Below are positions 41,515 through 50,690 of a DNA stretch of 64,000 nt, piece after piece. The DNA is from SG8-41 sp036555615 (GTDB taxonomy: Bacteria > Pseudomonadota > Gammaproteobacteria > Burkholderiales > SG8-41): the NCBI GenBank assembly GCA_036555615.1, contig DATBKZ010000034.1, forward strand, positions 1 through 64,000, read 5' to 3'. The notes under the pieces are model-generated. The model was not told where the DNA came from and searched no databases. It saw only the letters and a list, made by a program, of their open reading frames with translations. The position numbers were made by a program, and so were the translations under genes. How positions within the stretch are numbered: position 1 is the stretch's first letter; every line of letters starts with the position of its first letter.

Positions 41515-41552
41515 TGCGGACGAGAAACGAGGAACGAGAAACGGGCAACGGT
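41515..41552. repeat. Degenerate GAAACGAGGAACGAG repeat
   Basis: GGACGAGAAACGAGGAACGA followed by GAAACGGGCAACGG. Same word family as the repeat at 9985-10010. Its left partner (TTTCCCGCTTCTCGTT, 41039-41054) is on the other side of the MITE-like element. Confidence 0.55.
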
Positions 41553-41555
41553 AAC

Positions 41556-42926
41556 TCAAATGCGCTTTGCCAGCTCGGCGGCCTTGCCGATATAGGTCGC
41601 GGGCGTCAGGGCGAGCAGCCGCTGCTTCTCCGCGTCCGGGATCGCGAGGCTCCGGATGAGGGCGTGCAGCGCCTCGCGCGTGATGCCGTCCCGGCCGCGC
41701 GTCAGCTCCTTCAGCTTCTCGTAGGCGTCGGCGATTCCGTAGCGCCGCATCACGGTCTGGATCGGCTCGGCCAGCACCTCCCAGCTCCCGTCGAGATCCG
41801 CGGCCATGCGCGCGCGGTCGGCGTCGATCTTGTCGAGTCCCTTCAAGCACGAGTCGTAGCCGAGCAGCGCGTGACCGAGGGCGACGCCCATGTTGCGCAG
41901 CACGGTGGAGTCGGTGAGATCGCGCTGCCAGCGCGACACCGGCAGCTTCTCGGCGAGATGCCGCAACAGCGCGTTGGCGACGCCAAGATTGCCCTCGGAG
42001 TTCTCGAAGTCGATCGGATTGACCTTGTGCGGCATGGTGGAGGAGCCCACCTCGTCCGGCTTCGCCTTCTGCCGGAAGTAGCCGAGGGCAATGTAGCCCC
42101 ACAGGTCGCGGTCGAGATCGACGAGGATGGTGTTGGCGCGGGCGAAGGCGTCGAACAGCTCGGCGATCGAATCGTGGGGCTCGATCTGGGTGGTGTAGGC
42201 GTTGAACTCCAGTCCCAGGCGCTCGACCATGCCACGCGCGATTCGCTCCCAGTCCACGCCGGGATAGGCGGCGACATGCGCGTTGTAGTTTCCGACCGCG
42301 CCGTTGAATTTTGCGGTGAGCCTGACGCCCGCGATGTGCTCGCGTGCTCGCAGCAGGCGGTGGGCGACGTTGACGAGCTCCTTGCCCATGGTCGTCGGGC
42401 TCGCCGGCTGGCCATGGGTGCGCGCGAGCATCGCGCAGTCCGCGAGGTCGGACGCGAGCTTGGCGAGCTTTTCGATGACCTTGTCGAGCACGGGCAGCAG
42501 GATCTGGTCGCGGGCGCGCTTGAGCATCAGTGCATGGGCGAGGTTGTTGATGTCCTCGGACGTGCACGCGAAGTGGAAGAACTCCGCGACCTTCGTGACT
42601 TCCCGGTTGGCACCGAGCTTCTCGCGCAGGAAGTATTCGACCGCCTTCACGTCATGGTTGATCCGGGCTTCGATTGCCTTCACCTTCTCGCCGTCGGCCT
42701 CCGTGAAGCGGGCGGCCGCCTCGTCGAGCTGGGCGAGGGTGGGGGGCGAGAACGGCGGCACTTCCCGGATCGAGGGCTCGGCGGCGAGCGTCTTCAGCCA
42801 CTCGATCTCGACCCGCACCCGCAGCCGGATCAATGCGAGCTCGCTGAAGGTGTCGCGCAGTGCGGCGACTCTGTTGTGATACCGGCCGTCGAGAGGAGAT
42901 AATGCGGTGAGGGGAGTCAATGCCAT
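41556..42926 (-). CDS. purB: Adenylosuccinate lyase
   Basis: 456 residues; cleaves adenylosuccinate and SAICAR in purine synthesis. FFHFACTSEDINNLAHALML, LARTHGQPASPTTMGKE (catalytic His) and GSSTMPHKVNPIDFENSEGN (signature) are all present. The long form (about 456 residues) is the gammaproteobacterial/betaproteobacterial type. It is convergent with the thioesterase gene and divergent from the PrpD-like gene. Confidence 0.97.
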   Translation of the reverse strand: MALTPLTALSPLDGRYHNRVAALRDTFSELALIRLRVRVEIEWLKTLAAEPSIREVPPFSPPTLAQLDEAAARFTEADGEKVKAIEARINHDVKAVEYFLREKLGANREVTKVAEFFHFACTSEDINNLAHALMLKRARDQILLPVLDKVIEKLAKLASDLADCAMLARTHGQPASPTTMGKELVNVAHRLLRAREHIAGVRLTAKFNGAVGNYNAHVAAYPGVDWERIARGMVERLGLEFNAYTTQIEPHDSIAELFDAFARANTILVDLDRDLWGYIALGYFRQKAKPDEVGSSTMPHKVNPIDFENSEGNLGVANALLRHLAEKLPVSRWQRDLTDSTVLRNMGVALGHALLGYDSCLKGLDKIDADRARMAADLDGSWEVLAEPIQTVMRRYGIADAYEKLKELTRGRDGITREALHALIRSLAIPDAEKQRLLALTPATYIGKAAELAKRI

Positions 42927-42983
42927 CGCTGCGCCATTTTACCAAAGGCGCGGCAGCCCCGACCGCAACAGGAGACGAAAATC

Positions 42984-44330
42984 ATGACAAACGCATCGCA
43001 GACGCTGGCCGAATTCGCGGTCGGCCTGACCTGGGACCGCATTCCGCCGGAGGTGATCGAGCGCGCGAAGGACTGCGTGATCGACACGGTCGGCGCCTGC
43101 GTCTACGGCTCGCAGCTGCCGTGGACCCAGACCGTCATCGAGTATGCCAGGCGCAACAGCGCGCCGGGCGCATGCAGCGTCTTCGGCACGCCGGTCAAGG
43201 TGCGCGCGCCCTTCGCCTGCCTGTGCAACGGCGCCGCCGCCCATGCCTTCGAGCTCGATGCCCTGGTCGAGCCGAGCGTCGGCATCCACCCGAGCGCGGC
43301 GCTGGCGGTGCCGGGCCTGGCTCCCGCACAGGGGCGGAAGCTGAGCGGCCGGGCCCTGCTCAGCGCTTATGTCGCCGGTTTCGAGGTGCTCTACCGGATC
43401 GGGCACGCGGCGAACCACTCGATCGAGAAGGTCGGCTTCCATTCGCCCGGCGTCGTGGGCGTGTTCGGCACCGCGGCAGTGATCGGGAGGCTCTTCGATC
43501 TCGACGCGGGGAAAATGGCCAACGCGTTTGGCATCGCCGGGTCGTTGAGCTCCGGCCTGATGGAGTTCTCCAGCACCGGCGGCATGGTGAAGCGCCTCCA
43601 CCTGGGGCGCGCCGCCGAAGGCGGCTTCATGGCTGCCGTGCTCGCGCGCGACGGCTATACCGGCCCGGCCGGCGTGCTGGAGGGGAAATACGGCGTGCTC
43701 AAGGTGTTCTGCCGGGATGCGCAGCCGGAGCGGCTCACCCGGGACCTGGGCAAGGTGTGGCACGTGATGAAGACCAAGATCAAGCGCTACGCCTGTCATT
43801 CCACGGCGCAGGTGCCGGTGACGCTTGCCCTCGACCTGAAGGAGAAGCACAAGCTCTCGGGGGACGATGTGGCCGGGATCGCCGTCTCGGCCGGCGAAAA
43901 GGTCGTGCATCAGCACGCCATCAACGAGCCGCGGGACATGACGATGATGCAGTACAGCGTGCCATTCTGTGTCGCGATTGCGCTGCACCGCGATCCGCTC
44001 GATCCCCGGACGTTTTCCGAGGCGACCTTGAGCGACCCGAAGATCCGCGCGCTCGCCAAGGGCGCGCGAGTCGAGCTGCTGAAGTCGGCGTCCGGCTATT
44101 CGTCGTCGGCGTGCCGGTTGACGCTGAAGCTAAAGAACGGCACGGATTTGACCGCCGAGGGATACGATTTCAAGGGCACGCCCACGATGCCCCTCACGCG
44201 CGCGGAGCTCCTCGAGAAATTCCTGAAGTTGACGGCGCACCGCGACCGCGCGAAGGCGGAGCGGCTGTTCTCGCAGCTCGCGGAGGCGGAGAAGGTGGCC
44301 GACTTCAGCGCCCTCGACTTCGCGTTGTAG
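42984..44330 (+). CDS. MmgE/PrpD family protein
   Basis: 448 residues. The N-terminal all-helical domain has FAVGLTWDRIPPEVIERAKD, HAFELDALVEPSVGIHPSAA and the RHCHGYAHP-like GSLSSGLMEFSSTGGMVKRL block; the C-terminal domain has YACHSTAQVPVTLA. Family members are 2-methylcitrate dehydratases and cis-aconitate-like decarboxylases, but close paralogues act on other acids. No prp operon is nearby, so the substrate is unknown. Confidence 0.85.
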   Translation: MTNASQTLAEFAVGLTWDRIPPEVIERAKDCVIDTVGACVYGSQLPWTQTVIEYARRNSAPGACSVFGTPVKVRAPFACLCNGAAAHAFELDALVEPSVGIHPSAALAVPGLAPAQGRKLSGRALLSAYVAGFEVLYRIGHAANHSIEKVGFHSPGVVGVFGTAAVIGRLFDLDAGKMANAFGIAGSLSSGLMEFSSTGGMVKRLHLGRAAEGGFMAAVLARDGYTGPAGVLEGKYGVLKVFCRDAQPERLTRDLGKVWHVMKTKIKRYACHSTAQVPVTLALDLKEKHKLSGDDVAGIAVSAGEKVVHQHAINEPRDMTMMQYSVPFCVAIALHRDPLDPRTFSEATLSDPKIRALAKGARVELLKSASGYSSSACRLTLKLKNGTDLTAEGYDFKGTPTMPLTRAELLEKFLKLTAHRDRAKAERLFSQLAEAEKVADFSALDFAL

Positions 44331-44439
44331 GCCGTCAGGGCGCAAGAACGCGCCCGCCCGGGCGGCGGGACGTGCAACTTCTTGTGTACCGGACCTGTCT
44401 TTCGTTCCGGCACCCGATGATGATCCTGAGACCCATCCG

Positions 44440-45852
44440 ATGAGAGTCACCCGCCGCGGTGCGTTGAAGACCCTCGCCGCCCTCGCGGCCGCGCCGTGGT
44501 GCGAGCCGGCGCGCGCGGCGGCGATCACCCTGACCGCGAGCGTCACGCGCCAGCAGCTCGTTCCGGCGGAGTACCCGCAGACGGAAGTGTGGTGCTACAA
44601 CGGGACGGTGCCGGGGCCGGAGTTGCGCTTTCGACAGGGCGACGCGGCGCGCATCGTGGTCGCGAACCGCCTGCCGCAGCCGACCACGGTGCACTGGCAC
44701 GGGCTGCGGGTGCCGAACCGGATGGACGGGGTGCCGCATGTCACGCAGCCGCCGATCGCGCCGGGCGCCGAGTTTGTCTACGAGTTCGCGCTGCCGGACG
44801 CTGGCACCTATTGGTACCACCCCCATCTCGCGGGCTACGAGCAGGTCGCGCGCGGGCTCTACGGCGTGCTCATCGTGGAAGAGCGCGATCCCATTCGCGT
44901 GGACCGGGACGTGACCTGGGTGCTGTCGGATTTCCGGTTGAACCCCGACGCAACCCAGCGCGAGGACTTCGACAGCCTGTTCGATCTCACGCATGCCGGG
45001 CGCATCGGCAACACCGTCACCGTCAACGGGCGGTTCACGCTGAAGGACGGCGCGTTTGCGGTGCGCAGCGGCGAGCGGATCCGGCTGCGCCTCGTCAACA
45101 CTGCGGTCGCGCGCATCTTTCTGCTGCGTTTCAACAGCCACCAGCCGCGCGTGATCGCGCTCGACGGCCAGCCGGTCGCGCCGCACGTGCCCGAGCGGGG
45201 ACTGATCGAGATTGCACCGGGAATGCGGGCGGACCTGGTGCTCGACTGCCTGCAACCGCCGGGCTCGCGCCATCTGGTGATGGACGAGGTCAACCCGCGC
45301 AGCGAGTCGCGCCTGATGGCGATCGACTACAGCGCGGAGCCGCCGCTGCGCGCGGAGCCGTCTGTGAGCCCGATCGCGCTCGGCCCCAATCCGCTGGCCG
45401 AGCCTGATGTGGCACGGGCCGAGCGGCACGAAATGCTGTTCGAGGGCGGCGCCATGGGCGCATTGCGCGAGGCGCATTTCGCGGGAGAGCGCGTGCCGCT
45501 GGCGGTGCTGGTGCGGAGCCACCATCTGGCCTGGACCATCAACGGTGTCGCGGTGAAAGAGCACGCTCACGAGCCGGTGCTCACGCTCAAGCGCGATGGC
45601 CACTACGTCCTGTCCCTGAAGAACGACACGGCATGGCCGCACCCGATCCATCTTCACGGCCACGCATTCCGGGTCGTCGCCCGTAACGGCGTGGCGACGC
45701 GCCACCGCGAATGGCGCGACACCGCGCTGCTCGCGCCGCGCGAGCGGGTGGACATTGCATTTGTTGCCGACAATCCCGGCGATTGGATGTTCCACTGCCA
45801 CATCCTGTCGCACCAGGCGGGTGGGATGATGGCCATGTTGCGGGTCGCCTGA
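44440..45852 (+). CDS. Multicopper oxidase with Tat signal
   Basis: 470 residues. The Tat-like VTRRGALKTLAALAAAP signal directs export. All four copper motifs are visible: HWHG (residues 85-88), HPHLAG (127 onward), HPIHLHGHAF (C-terminal) and HCHILSHQAGGMM. The closing methionine-containing segment gives a type 1 axial ligand (HQAGGM). The family includes CueO-like cuprous oxidases and laccases; lacking a Met-rich CueO insertion, the substrate cannot be chosen. Stands alone between PrpD-like and EamA genes. Confidence 0.92.
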   Translation: MRVTRRGALKTLAALAAAPWCEPARAAAITLTASVTRQQLVPAEYPQTEVWCYNGTVPGPELRFRQGDAARIVVANRLPQPTTVHWHGLRVPNRMDGVPHVTQPPIAPGAEFVYEFALPDAGTYWYHPHLAGYEQVARGLYGVLIVEERDPIRVDRDVTWVLSDFRLNPDATQREDFDSLFDLTHAGRIGNTVTVNGRFTLKDGAFAVRSGERIRLRLVNTAVARIFLLRFNSHQPRVIALDGQPVAPHVPERGLIEIAPGMRADLVLDCLQPPGSRHLVMDEVNPRSESRLMAIDYSAEPPLRAEPSVSPIALGPNPLAEPDVARAERHEMLFEGGAMGALREAHFAGERVPLAVLVRSHHLAWTINGVAVKEHAHEPVLTLKRDGHYVLSLKNDTAWPHPIHLHGHAFRVVARNGVATRHREWRDTALLAPRERVDIAFVADNPGDWMFHCHILSHQAGGMMAMLRVA

Positions 45853-45932
45853 GCCGCGGCGCGTCGCTCGCGGATAGCAGATCGCGGATCAGTACCCGTC
45901 GCGAGCTGTGGGCGGGCCGGCGCACGTCGTGT

Positions 45933-46889
45933 ATGCTTGCGCGTCGTTTGCGCCGAGCGAGCCCTTTGACTCCCGATTCTTCTTCCGCAGCGGCGGCCCG
46001 CGCTCTGAAGGACTGGGCTCTGCTCGCGGCGCTGGTCGCGCTGTGGGGCTCCAACTTCATGTTCGTCAAGCTCGGCGTGGCGCAAGTGCCGCCCGCGACG
46101 CTCGTTGCCGCGCGGCTCGTCATCGGCGCCGTGATCCTCGTCGCCATCGTCCGCGCCCTGGGCTACACCTTCCCGACGATCGGCCGCGCGTGGCTGCCGT
46201 ACGTGGTCCTGGCGGTCGTGGGCAACTGCATGCCGTTCTGGTTCATTACCTGGGGCCAGAAGACCATCGACAGCGCGCTCGCCGGCATTCTGATGGCGAT
46301 CATGCCGTTGACGACCGTGCTGCTCGCGCATTTCTTCGTTGCCGGCGAGGCGATGACGCGCAACCGCGTCGCGGGCTTCCTGCTCGGATTCGTGGGCATC
46401 GTCGTGCTGATGGGGCCGGCGGCGCTCGCCGGCCTGGGCGGCTCGCTGGTCGAGATCCTTGCCCAGTTGTCGGTGCTGGCCGGCGCGCTGTGCTATGCGA
46501 CGAATGGCGTGCTCATCCGCGTGACGCTCAAGGGCGACGTGATGGTTGCCTCCGCCGCGATCATCGCCATCGCCGCCGCGGTCAGTGTTCCGGTCGCGCT
46601 GGTGGTGGATCAGCCGTGGCGGCTGGACCCGGAGGCGTCAGCGGTGCTGATTCTCCTCTGGATCGGCATCGGCCCGACCGCCATCGCGACCCTCGTGCAC
46701 TTGAAGCTCATCGCCTCCGCGGGGCCCACCTTCATGTCGCTGATCAACTACTGCATCCCGGTCGTCGCCCTGGCGATCGGGGTGGCGCTGCTGGGCGAGG
46801 AACCGGGCGCGAACGCCTATTCGGGCCTCGTCCTCATCCTGGCTGGCATTGCGTTGAGCCAGGTGCGCCAGTCCCGGGCTCGGAAGTGA
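45933..46889 (+). CDS. EamA/DMT-superfamily transporter
   Basis: 318 residues with ten membrane helices and two EamA repeats: ALLAALVALWGSNFMFVKLG, ATLVAARLVIGAVILVAIVR and the second copy LSVLAGALCYATNGVLIRVT, GIGPTAIATLVHLKLIASAG. The start may be ATG 45933 or TTG 45966; the first gives 11 more residues. Substrate unknown; members export amino acids or metabolites. Confidence 0.88.
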   Translation: MLARRLRRASPLTPDSSSAAAARALKDWALLAALVALWGSNFMFVKLGVAQVPPATLVAARLVIGAVILVAIVRALGYTFPTIGRAWLPYVVLAVVGNCMPFWFITWGQKTIDSALAGILMAIMPLTTVLLAHFFVAGEAMTRNRVAGFLLGFVGIVVLMGPAALAGLGGSLVEILAQLSVLAGALCYATNGVLIRVTLKGDVMVASAAIIAIAAAVSVPVALVVDQPWRLDPEASAVLILLWIGIGPTAIATLVHLKLIASAGPTFMSLINYCIPVVALAIGVALLGEEPGANAYSGLVLILAGIALSQVRQSRARK

Positions 46890-47160
46890 CGAGAGGCGGC
46901 TGAGAGTGACGAGTAGCGGGTACGGCAGCGCGGGGAGCGATTGACCAATACCCCGACGCGGATGTGGAATTGGTCCTGTCGCCGATCACCCGTCGCGGGC
47001 ACGCGCCGCGTGTGGAGCCGTCTATTGCTTGATTTCGACCGTCTGCGCCCCCAAATTTCCAGACGTGAGAACGATCACTGCGCCCTGGAACGGGTCTTGC
47101 TGACACTGTTAACCCGGGAGCCCGGGACGGCGTTGTTTTCGGGCATGAGGCGAAACGGCG

Positions 47161-47394
47161 ATGAACATCATCTACAGCAGCGAAAGCTACTACGTGGTGG
47201 AATACCCCGCGCAGCACGGCTACGAGCTGGTGGACAAGCGCAGCGCCCGCGGCACGTTCTTCCAGGGCGATGTGGCAGACCGTTTTGTCAGCTCGCTGCA
47301 GGCGGCCGTTGACGAGGACGCTTCCATCGAGCGCGTGGACGAGTTTCTCAGCAATTTCGACGTTCTCCTGAACCAGCCCCTCGTCGTCCATTGA
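47161..47394 (+). CDS. DUF3567 (BTH_I0359) family protein
   Basis: 77 residues beginning MNIIYSSESYYVVEYPAQHG, then YELVDKRSARGTFFQGDVAD. This small cytoplasmic family is essentially confined to betaproteobacteria and has no known role, so it serves as a lineage marker. It is followed by a good terminator. Confidence 0.92.
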   Translation: MNIIYSSESYYVVEYPAQHGYELVDKRSARGTFFQGDVADRFVSSLQAAVDEDASIERVDEFLSNFDVLLNQPLVVH

Positions 47395-47444
47395 CGGCTG
47401 CGGACCGGCGTCCGCGCGTCCAGCCCCGGCAAGCATCCTGAATG

Positions 47445-47472
47445 GTGGGTCGTGATCCGACCCACGATTTTT
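47445..47472 (+). terminator. Rho-independent terminator after the DUF3567 gene
   Basis: Perfect 8-bp stem GTGGGTCG/CGACCCAC with loop TGATC, followed by GATTTTT. It separates the DUF3567 gene from the convergent hydrolase gene. Confidence 0.82.
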
Positions 47473-47490
47473 CGCGGCACGCGCCGTCGG

Positions 47491-48417
47491 TCACGCCGGG
47501 CCCAAGAGGGCGGATAGAATTTCGTTCATCCGCCGCACCGGCAGCGAGAAGTGCCCTTCGCCCGGGTAGAAGCGGGCGCGGCATCCCGGGATCGCCGCGG
47601 CCAGGCGCTTTCCCATTGCCACCGGAACCGTGGTGTCCTGTTCCCCGTGCCACAGATGGCAAGGCACGCGTATCGAATCCACGATGGTTTCCCAGGGGCG
47701 GGCGAGCAGCGTCATGTCCAGCGCCGCGCCGCGTCCGCCCTGGCGGAACGCTTCGCGATACGAATTCGCGAACGCGCCAAACACTTCGGGATCGGCGAGC
47801 ACTTCCTGGTCGGATGGCGGCAGGTGGGAAGCAAGCAGGCTGAGCAGCAGGCGGGGGCTTCTCCGCAACACCGGAGCCAGAGCGCGGTTGGACAGCCGGG
47901 ACAGGAACGGTGCGCTGCGGGCGAGCGCAAACGAGGCGCGCGCAAACGGATTCATTCCCGCGGTGTATTCGGCCCGATCGGCCTGGCCGAGGCCGCAAAC
48001 GATGCCAAACGTCGTGAGGCGGCCGGGAATCGCGCCGGCGCATGCAACGGCGTACGGCGCACCCCCTGAGATTCCCAGCAAGGGGAACTGCACGAGCTTA
48101 AGGGAATCGGCCAGTTCGAGCAGGTCGCGCGGCCAATCGGTGACGCGGCGTCCTGCCTGGAAATCGGAGAGGCCGAAGCCCGGACGGTCGGGCGCGATCA
48201 GCCGCACATTGAGCCGCAGCGCCGCCTCATGGGCGATGCGGCCGTCAAGCCGTGAGGCGGGAAACCCGTGGCAGTACAGCATGGGTCGGCCGCCGGGCGC
48301 CCCGAACTCGGAGTAGCCGAGGCGCCGGCCGTCGCACAGCGTCACCACCTTGCCGCTAGCATCGTGGACGTCGATGGGCACCCTGGAGGCGGCCCCGGGC
48401 GCTGGGTCTTTCGTCAC
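47491..48417 (-). CDS. Alpha/beta-hydrolase
   Basis: 308 residues. The oxyanion region YCHGFPASRLDGRIAHEAAL, the nucleophile elbow LGISGGAPYAVACAG, an acid-loop region (PCHLWHGEQDTTVPV) and the catalytic His in FYPGEGHFSLPV complete the triad. A lid of about 80 residues sits in the middle. Substrate unknown. The gene is the last of a minus-strand block with the class II aldolase (21-base gap). Confidence 0.85.
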   Translation of the reverse strand: MTKDPAPGAASRVPIDVHDASGKVVTLCDGRRLGYSEFGAPGGRPMLYCHGFPASRLDGRIAHEAALRLNVRLIAPDRPGFGLSDFQAGRRVTDWPRDLLELADSLKLVQFPLLGISGGAPYAVACAGAIPGRLTTFGIVCGLGQADRAEYTAGMNPFARASFALARSAPFLSRLSNRALAPVLRRSPRLLLSLLASHLPPSDQEVLADPEVFGAFANSYREAFRQGGRGAALDMTLLARPWETIVDSIRVPCHLWHGEQDTTVPVAMGKRLAAAIPGCRARFYPGEGHFSLPVRRMNEILSALLGPA

Positions 48418-48438
48418 TCGTTACCCGGCGCGCACGCC

Positions 48439-49176
48439 TCACTCGAGGCGCGACCAACCCGGCTCCTCGCGATCGAGCATGCGCTTCAATGCCTCAAAAT
48501 GCAGCTCGGCCTGCTGGGCATCCTCCATCATCTGCTTCGCCGTCAACAGGGCGACGCGCTCGGACACGATGCGCAGCGGCTTGCCGGTGCCCATCGCCAG
48601 CACCTGCAGCATGCATGCGCGCTCGAGATAGTAGAGGTCATCGAACGCAGCCGCGACCGAGGGCCCGCACACCATCACGCCGTGGTTCCCGAGAAACAGC
48701 ACGTCGGCGTCCTTCGCCTGGGCGCACATGCGCTCGCCCTCCGCCTCGTCGAGCGCCAGCCCGTTGTACTGGTCGTCGTACGCGACGCGCCCGTGGAACT
48801 TGAGCGCGTTCTGGCTCGCCCACTCGAGCCGCCCGCCCTGCACCACGGTGAGCGTCGTCGCGAACGGCATGTGGGTGTGCATCACGCACCGGGCCGAGGG
48901 CTTCGAGCGGTGCATGGCGCCATGGATGAAGAACGCCGTGGGCTCGACGCCGTGCCGGCCACTCACCTTGCGGCCTGCCGCGTCCACCTCTACCAGGTCC
49001 GCAGGCGTCACTTCCGACCAGTGCAGGCCCTGCGGATTGATCAGGAAATGGCCACTGCGCCCGGGAATCTCCACGCTGAAGTGATTGCAGATGCCTTCGC
49101 CAAAGCCGAGCCGATTCGCCCAGCGCAGCGCCGCCGCGAGGTCGATCCGGGCTTGCGTTTCGGGATGGGGTGCCAC
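48439..49176 (-). CDS. Class II aldolase/adducin family protein
   Basis: 245 residues. The zinc-binding His residues appear in MHTHMPFATTLTVVQGG and LFLGNHGVMVCGPSVAAAFD, with catalytic Glu in the HGAMHRSK region not certain. Family members are fuculose- or ribulose-phosphate aldolases, dehydratases and others. Adjacent to the alpha/beta-hydrolase and 15 bases from the exonuclease gene. Confidence 0.86.
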   Translation of the reverse strand: MAPHPETQARIDLAAALRWANRLGFGEGICNHFSVEIPGRSGHFLINPQGLHWSEVTPADLVEVDAAGRKVSGRHGVEPTAFFIHGAMHRSKPSARCVMHTHMPFATTLTVVQGGRLEWASQNALKFHGRVAYDDQYNGLALDEAEGERMCAQAKDADVLFLGNHGVMVCGPSVAAAFDDLYYLERACMLQVLAMGTGKPLRIVSERVALLTAKQMMEDAQQAELHFEALKRMLDREEPGWSRLE

Positions 49177-49191
49177 GAGCCTATCTCAAGT

Positions 49192-50586
49192 TCAGGCGGC
49201 AAGCTCGATCAGGGTGTAGTCGCCGCGGGGACGGGCGAAGTAGCGCGTCAGTATCTTGTAGGTATCGAGATCGAATGCTGCCGGCAGACGGAGCCCTTCC
49301 AGCTCACCCAGCTCGGCCTCGGAACGCACCGTGCCCAGATAGCACCAGCGGTCAAGCACGATGATCTCTCCCTGCGTCGCGCCGCGCTCGCGCACCCCGA
49401 TCCGCCCCTTGAACGGCCACGGTCGCATGCGAAGCTGTGCGAGCGCAACGGCGAGCCGCAGCCCGTGTTGAGCGCGCGACTCCTTGCCCACGCACGCACC
49501 GCGGCAGCGCTTCAACTGGTGGGCAAAGCAGGGGCCTTTGCCCTTCTCCAGACCCAGGACGATCGGGCAGAGCTGGTGCGCGGTCGCGATGTCGCGCAGC
49601 GCCTCGAGCGCCGCGGACCGCGATCGAAACAATCCGTGAAGGTGGTCGAATCGCACCTGCGCGAGATCGTGCGCGCTCACCAGCCGCGGCGGGTCGAGCA
49701 GCGCCTCGGCGCGCCAGTGCCAGGCGCAGAGTTCCGCGGCGCGGCGCAGCCGGCGGTTATAGACCGGCGCAAGGCGCTTGACGAGGCGCGATTCCTCGAT
49801 CAGCGCGCCGAGCTCGCCGGCGGTCTCGATCCAGTCGACCCGCTTCACCTGCTGCGCGATCTTCATGTCCCGCGCATCGCGATGATCGCCCGCGAAATGC
49901 GCCAGTATCCGCAGCCGCAGGTTGATGCTCTTGCCCACGTAGAGCGCGGCACCGTTCTCGCCATAGAAGAGATAGACGCCGGGCGCTTCCGGGATATCGT
50001 CGAGGGCGCCCTCCGCAAGTCCCGCCGGAACGGCGGGTGCCCGGACAAGGGCATCCACCGCGGCGGCAACGGCTCCAGGGGCAACCTCGCCGCGCCACTT
50101 CTTCAGAAGCAGGCATACGGCGCGCGCATCGCCGAGCGCGCGGTGGCGCGCGTCGCAGGACAGGCCGTGACGATCCATGAGCGCATCGAGATTGTGACGC
50201 GCCTCCCGCGGGAAGAGCCGGCGTGACAGCTTGACCGTGCACAAGACGCGGCTCGAGTAGCGCAGCCCCGCGCGGCGGAACTCGTTCCGGAGAAAGCCAT
50301 AATCAAAGCGGACGTTGTGTGCGACCAGCAGCTTTCCGTCCAGCCGTGCCAGCAGGGGCGGCGCGATCTCGGCGAACGTGGGCGCGAGGGCGACCATTTC
50401 ATCCGTGATCCCGGTAAGCGACTGGATGGCCGGCGGTATTCTCGTGCCGGGATTCACCAGCGTGGACCACTCAGCGACGCTGCGACCGCGCTCGACCTCG
50501 ATCAAGCCAACCTCCGTCACGCGGTCGTATACCGGATTCGCCCCGGTAGTCTCGAGGTCGAGAATGACGAAGGGCTGGTCCAGCAC
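49192..50586 (-). CDS. DEDDh exonuclease fused to a GIY-YIG nuclease (Cho-like)
   Basis: 464 residues. Residues 1-170: DnaQ-like 3'-5' exonuclease with FVILDLETTGANPV (Exo I), LLVAHNVRFDYGFLRNEF (Exo II) and HRALGDARAVCLLLKKW (Exo III, DEDDh). Residues about 200-290: GIY-YIG nuclease with the VYLFYGENGAALYVGKSINL motif. The C-terminal part (KGPCFAHQLKRCRGACVGKE) has cysteines at CxxxxxxxxCxxxC and resembles the UvrC/Cho region. Probable DNA repair nuclease. The same fusion occurs in other proteobacteria. Confidence 0.88.
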   Translation of the reverse strand: MLDQPFVILDLETTGANPVYDRVTEVGLIEVERGRSVAEWSTLVNPGTRIPPAIQSLTGITDEMVALAPTFAEIAPPLLARLDGKLLVAHNVRFDYGFLRNEFRRAGLRYSSRVLCTVKLSRRLFPREARHNLDALMDRHGLSCDARHRALGDARAVCLLLKKWRGEVAPGAVAAAVDALVRAPAVPAGLAEGALDDIPEAPGVYLFYGENGAALYVGKSINLRLRILAHFAGDHRDARDMKIAQQVKRVDWIETAGELGALIEESRLVKRLAPVYNRRLRRAAELCAWHWRAEALLDPPRLVSAHDLAQVRFDHLHGLFRSRSAALEALRDIATAHQLCPIVLGLEKGKGPCFAHQLKRCRGACVGKESRAQHGLRLAVALAQLRMRPWPFKGRIGVRERGATQGEIIVLDRWCYLGTVRSEAELGELEGLRLPAAFDLDTYKILTRYFARPRGDYTLIELAA

Positions 50587-50690
50587 CGGCGGCCGCCTAA
50601 TGCAGAAGCCAGAAGTCAGAAGGCGGAAGGTTACCGGCTATCAGGTCATCCTTCATCCTTCTGCCTTTTTCCTTCGGTGATCCCGATCAC
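50587..50690. repeat. Inverted degenerate AGAAGGCGGAAGG repeats between two minus-strand genes
   Basis: AGCCAGAAGTCAGAAGGCGGAAGG (about 50608-50631) is mirrored by CCTTCATCCTTCTGCC and TTTTTCCTTCGG (about 50651-50677). The reverse-complemented words match. The stretch lies between the IclR gene stop (50687) and the exonuclease start (50586). Confidence 0.45.

Larger units (their letters stand above)
41035..41555. other. 521-bp gap between convergent genes, mostly a palindromic element
   Basis: No coding sequence. An outer imperfect hairpin of degenerate repeats (41037-41054 against 41533-41550, 16 of 18 matches) encloses the MITE-like element 41056-41494. The remainder after 41494 is the right half of the outer hairpin plus filler. 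Confidence 0.6.

Noticed and set aside
48268..50226. 652-codon plus-strand frame opposite aldolase and exonuclease genes
   Set aside because: No domain, shadow composition, and both opposite genes have intact motifs.
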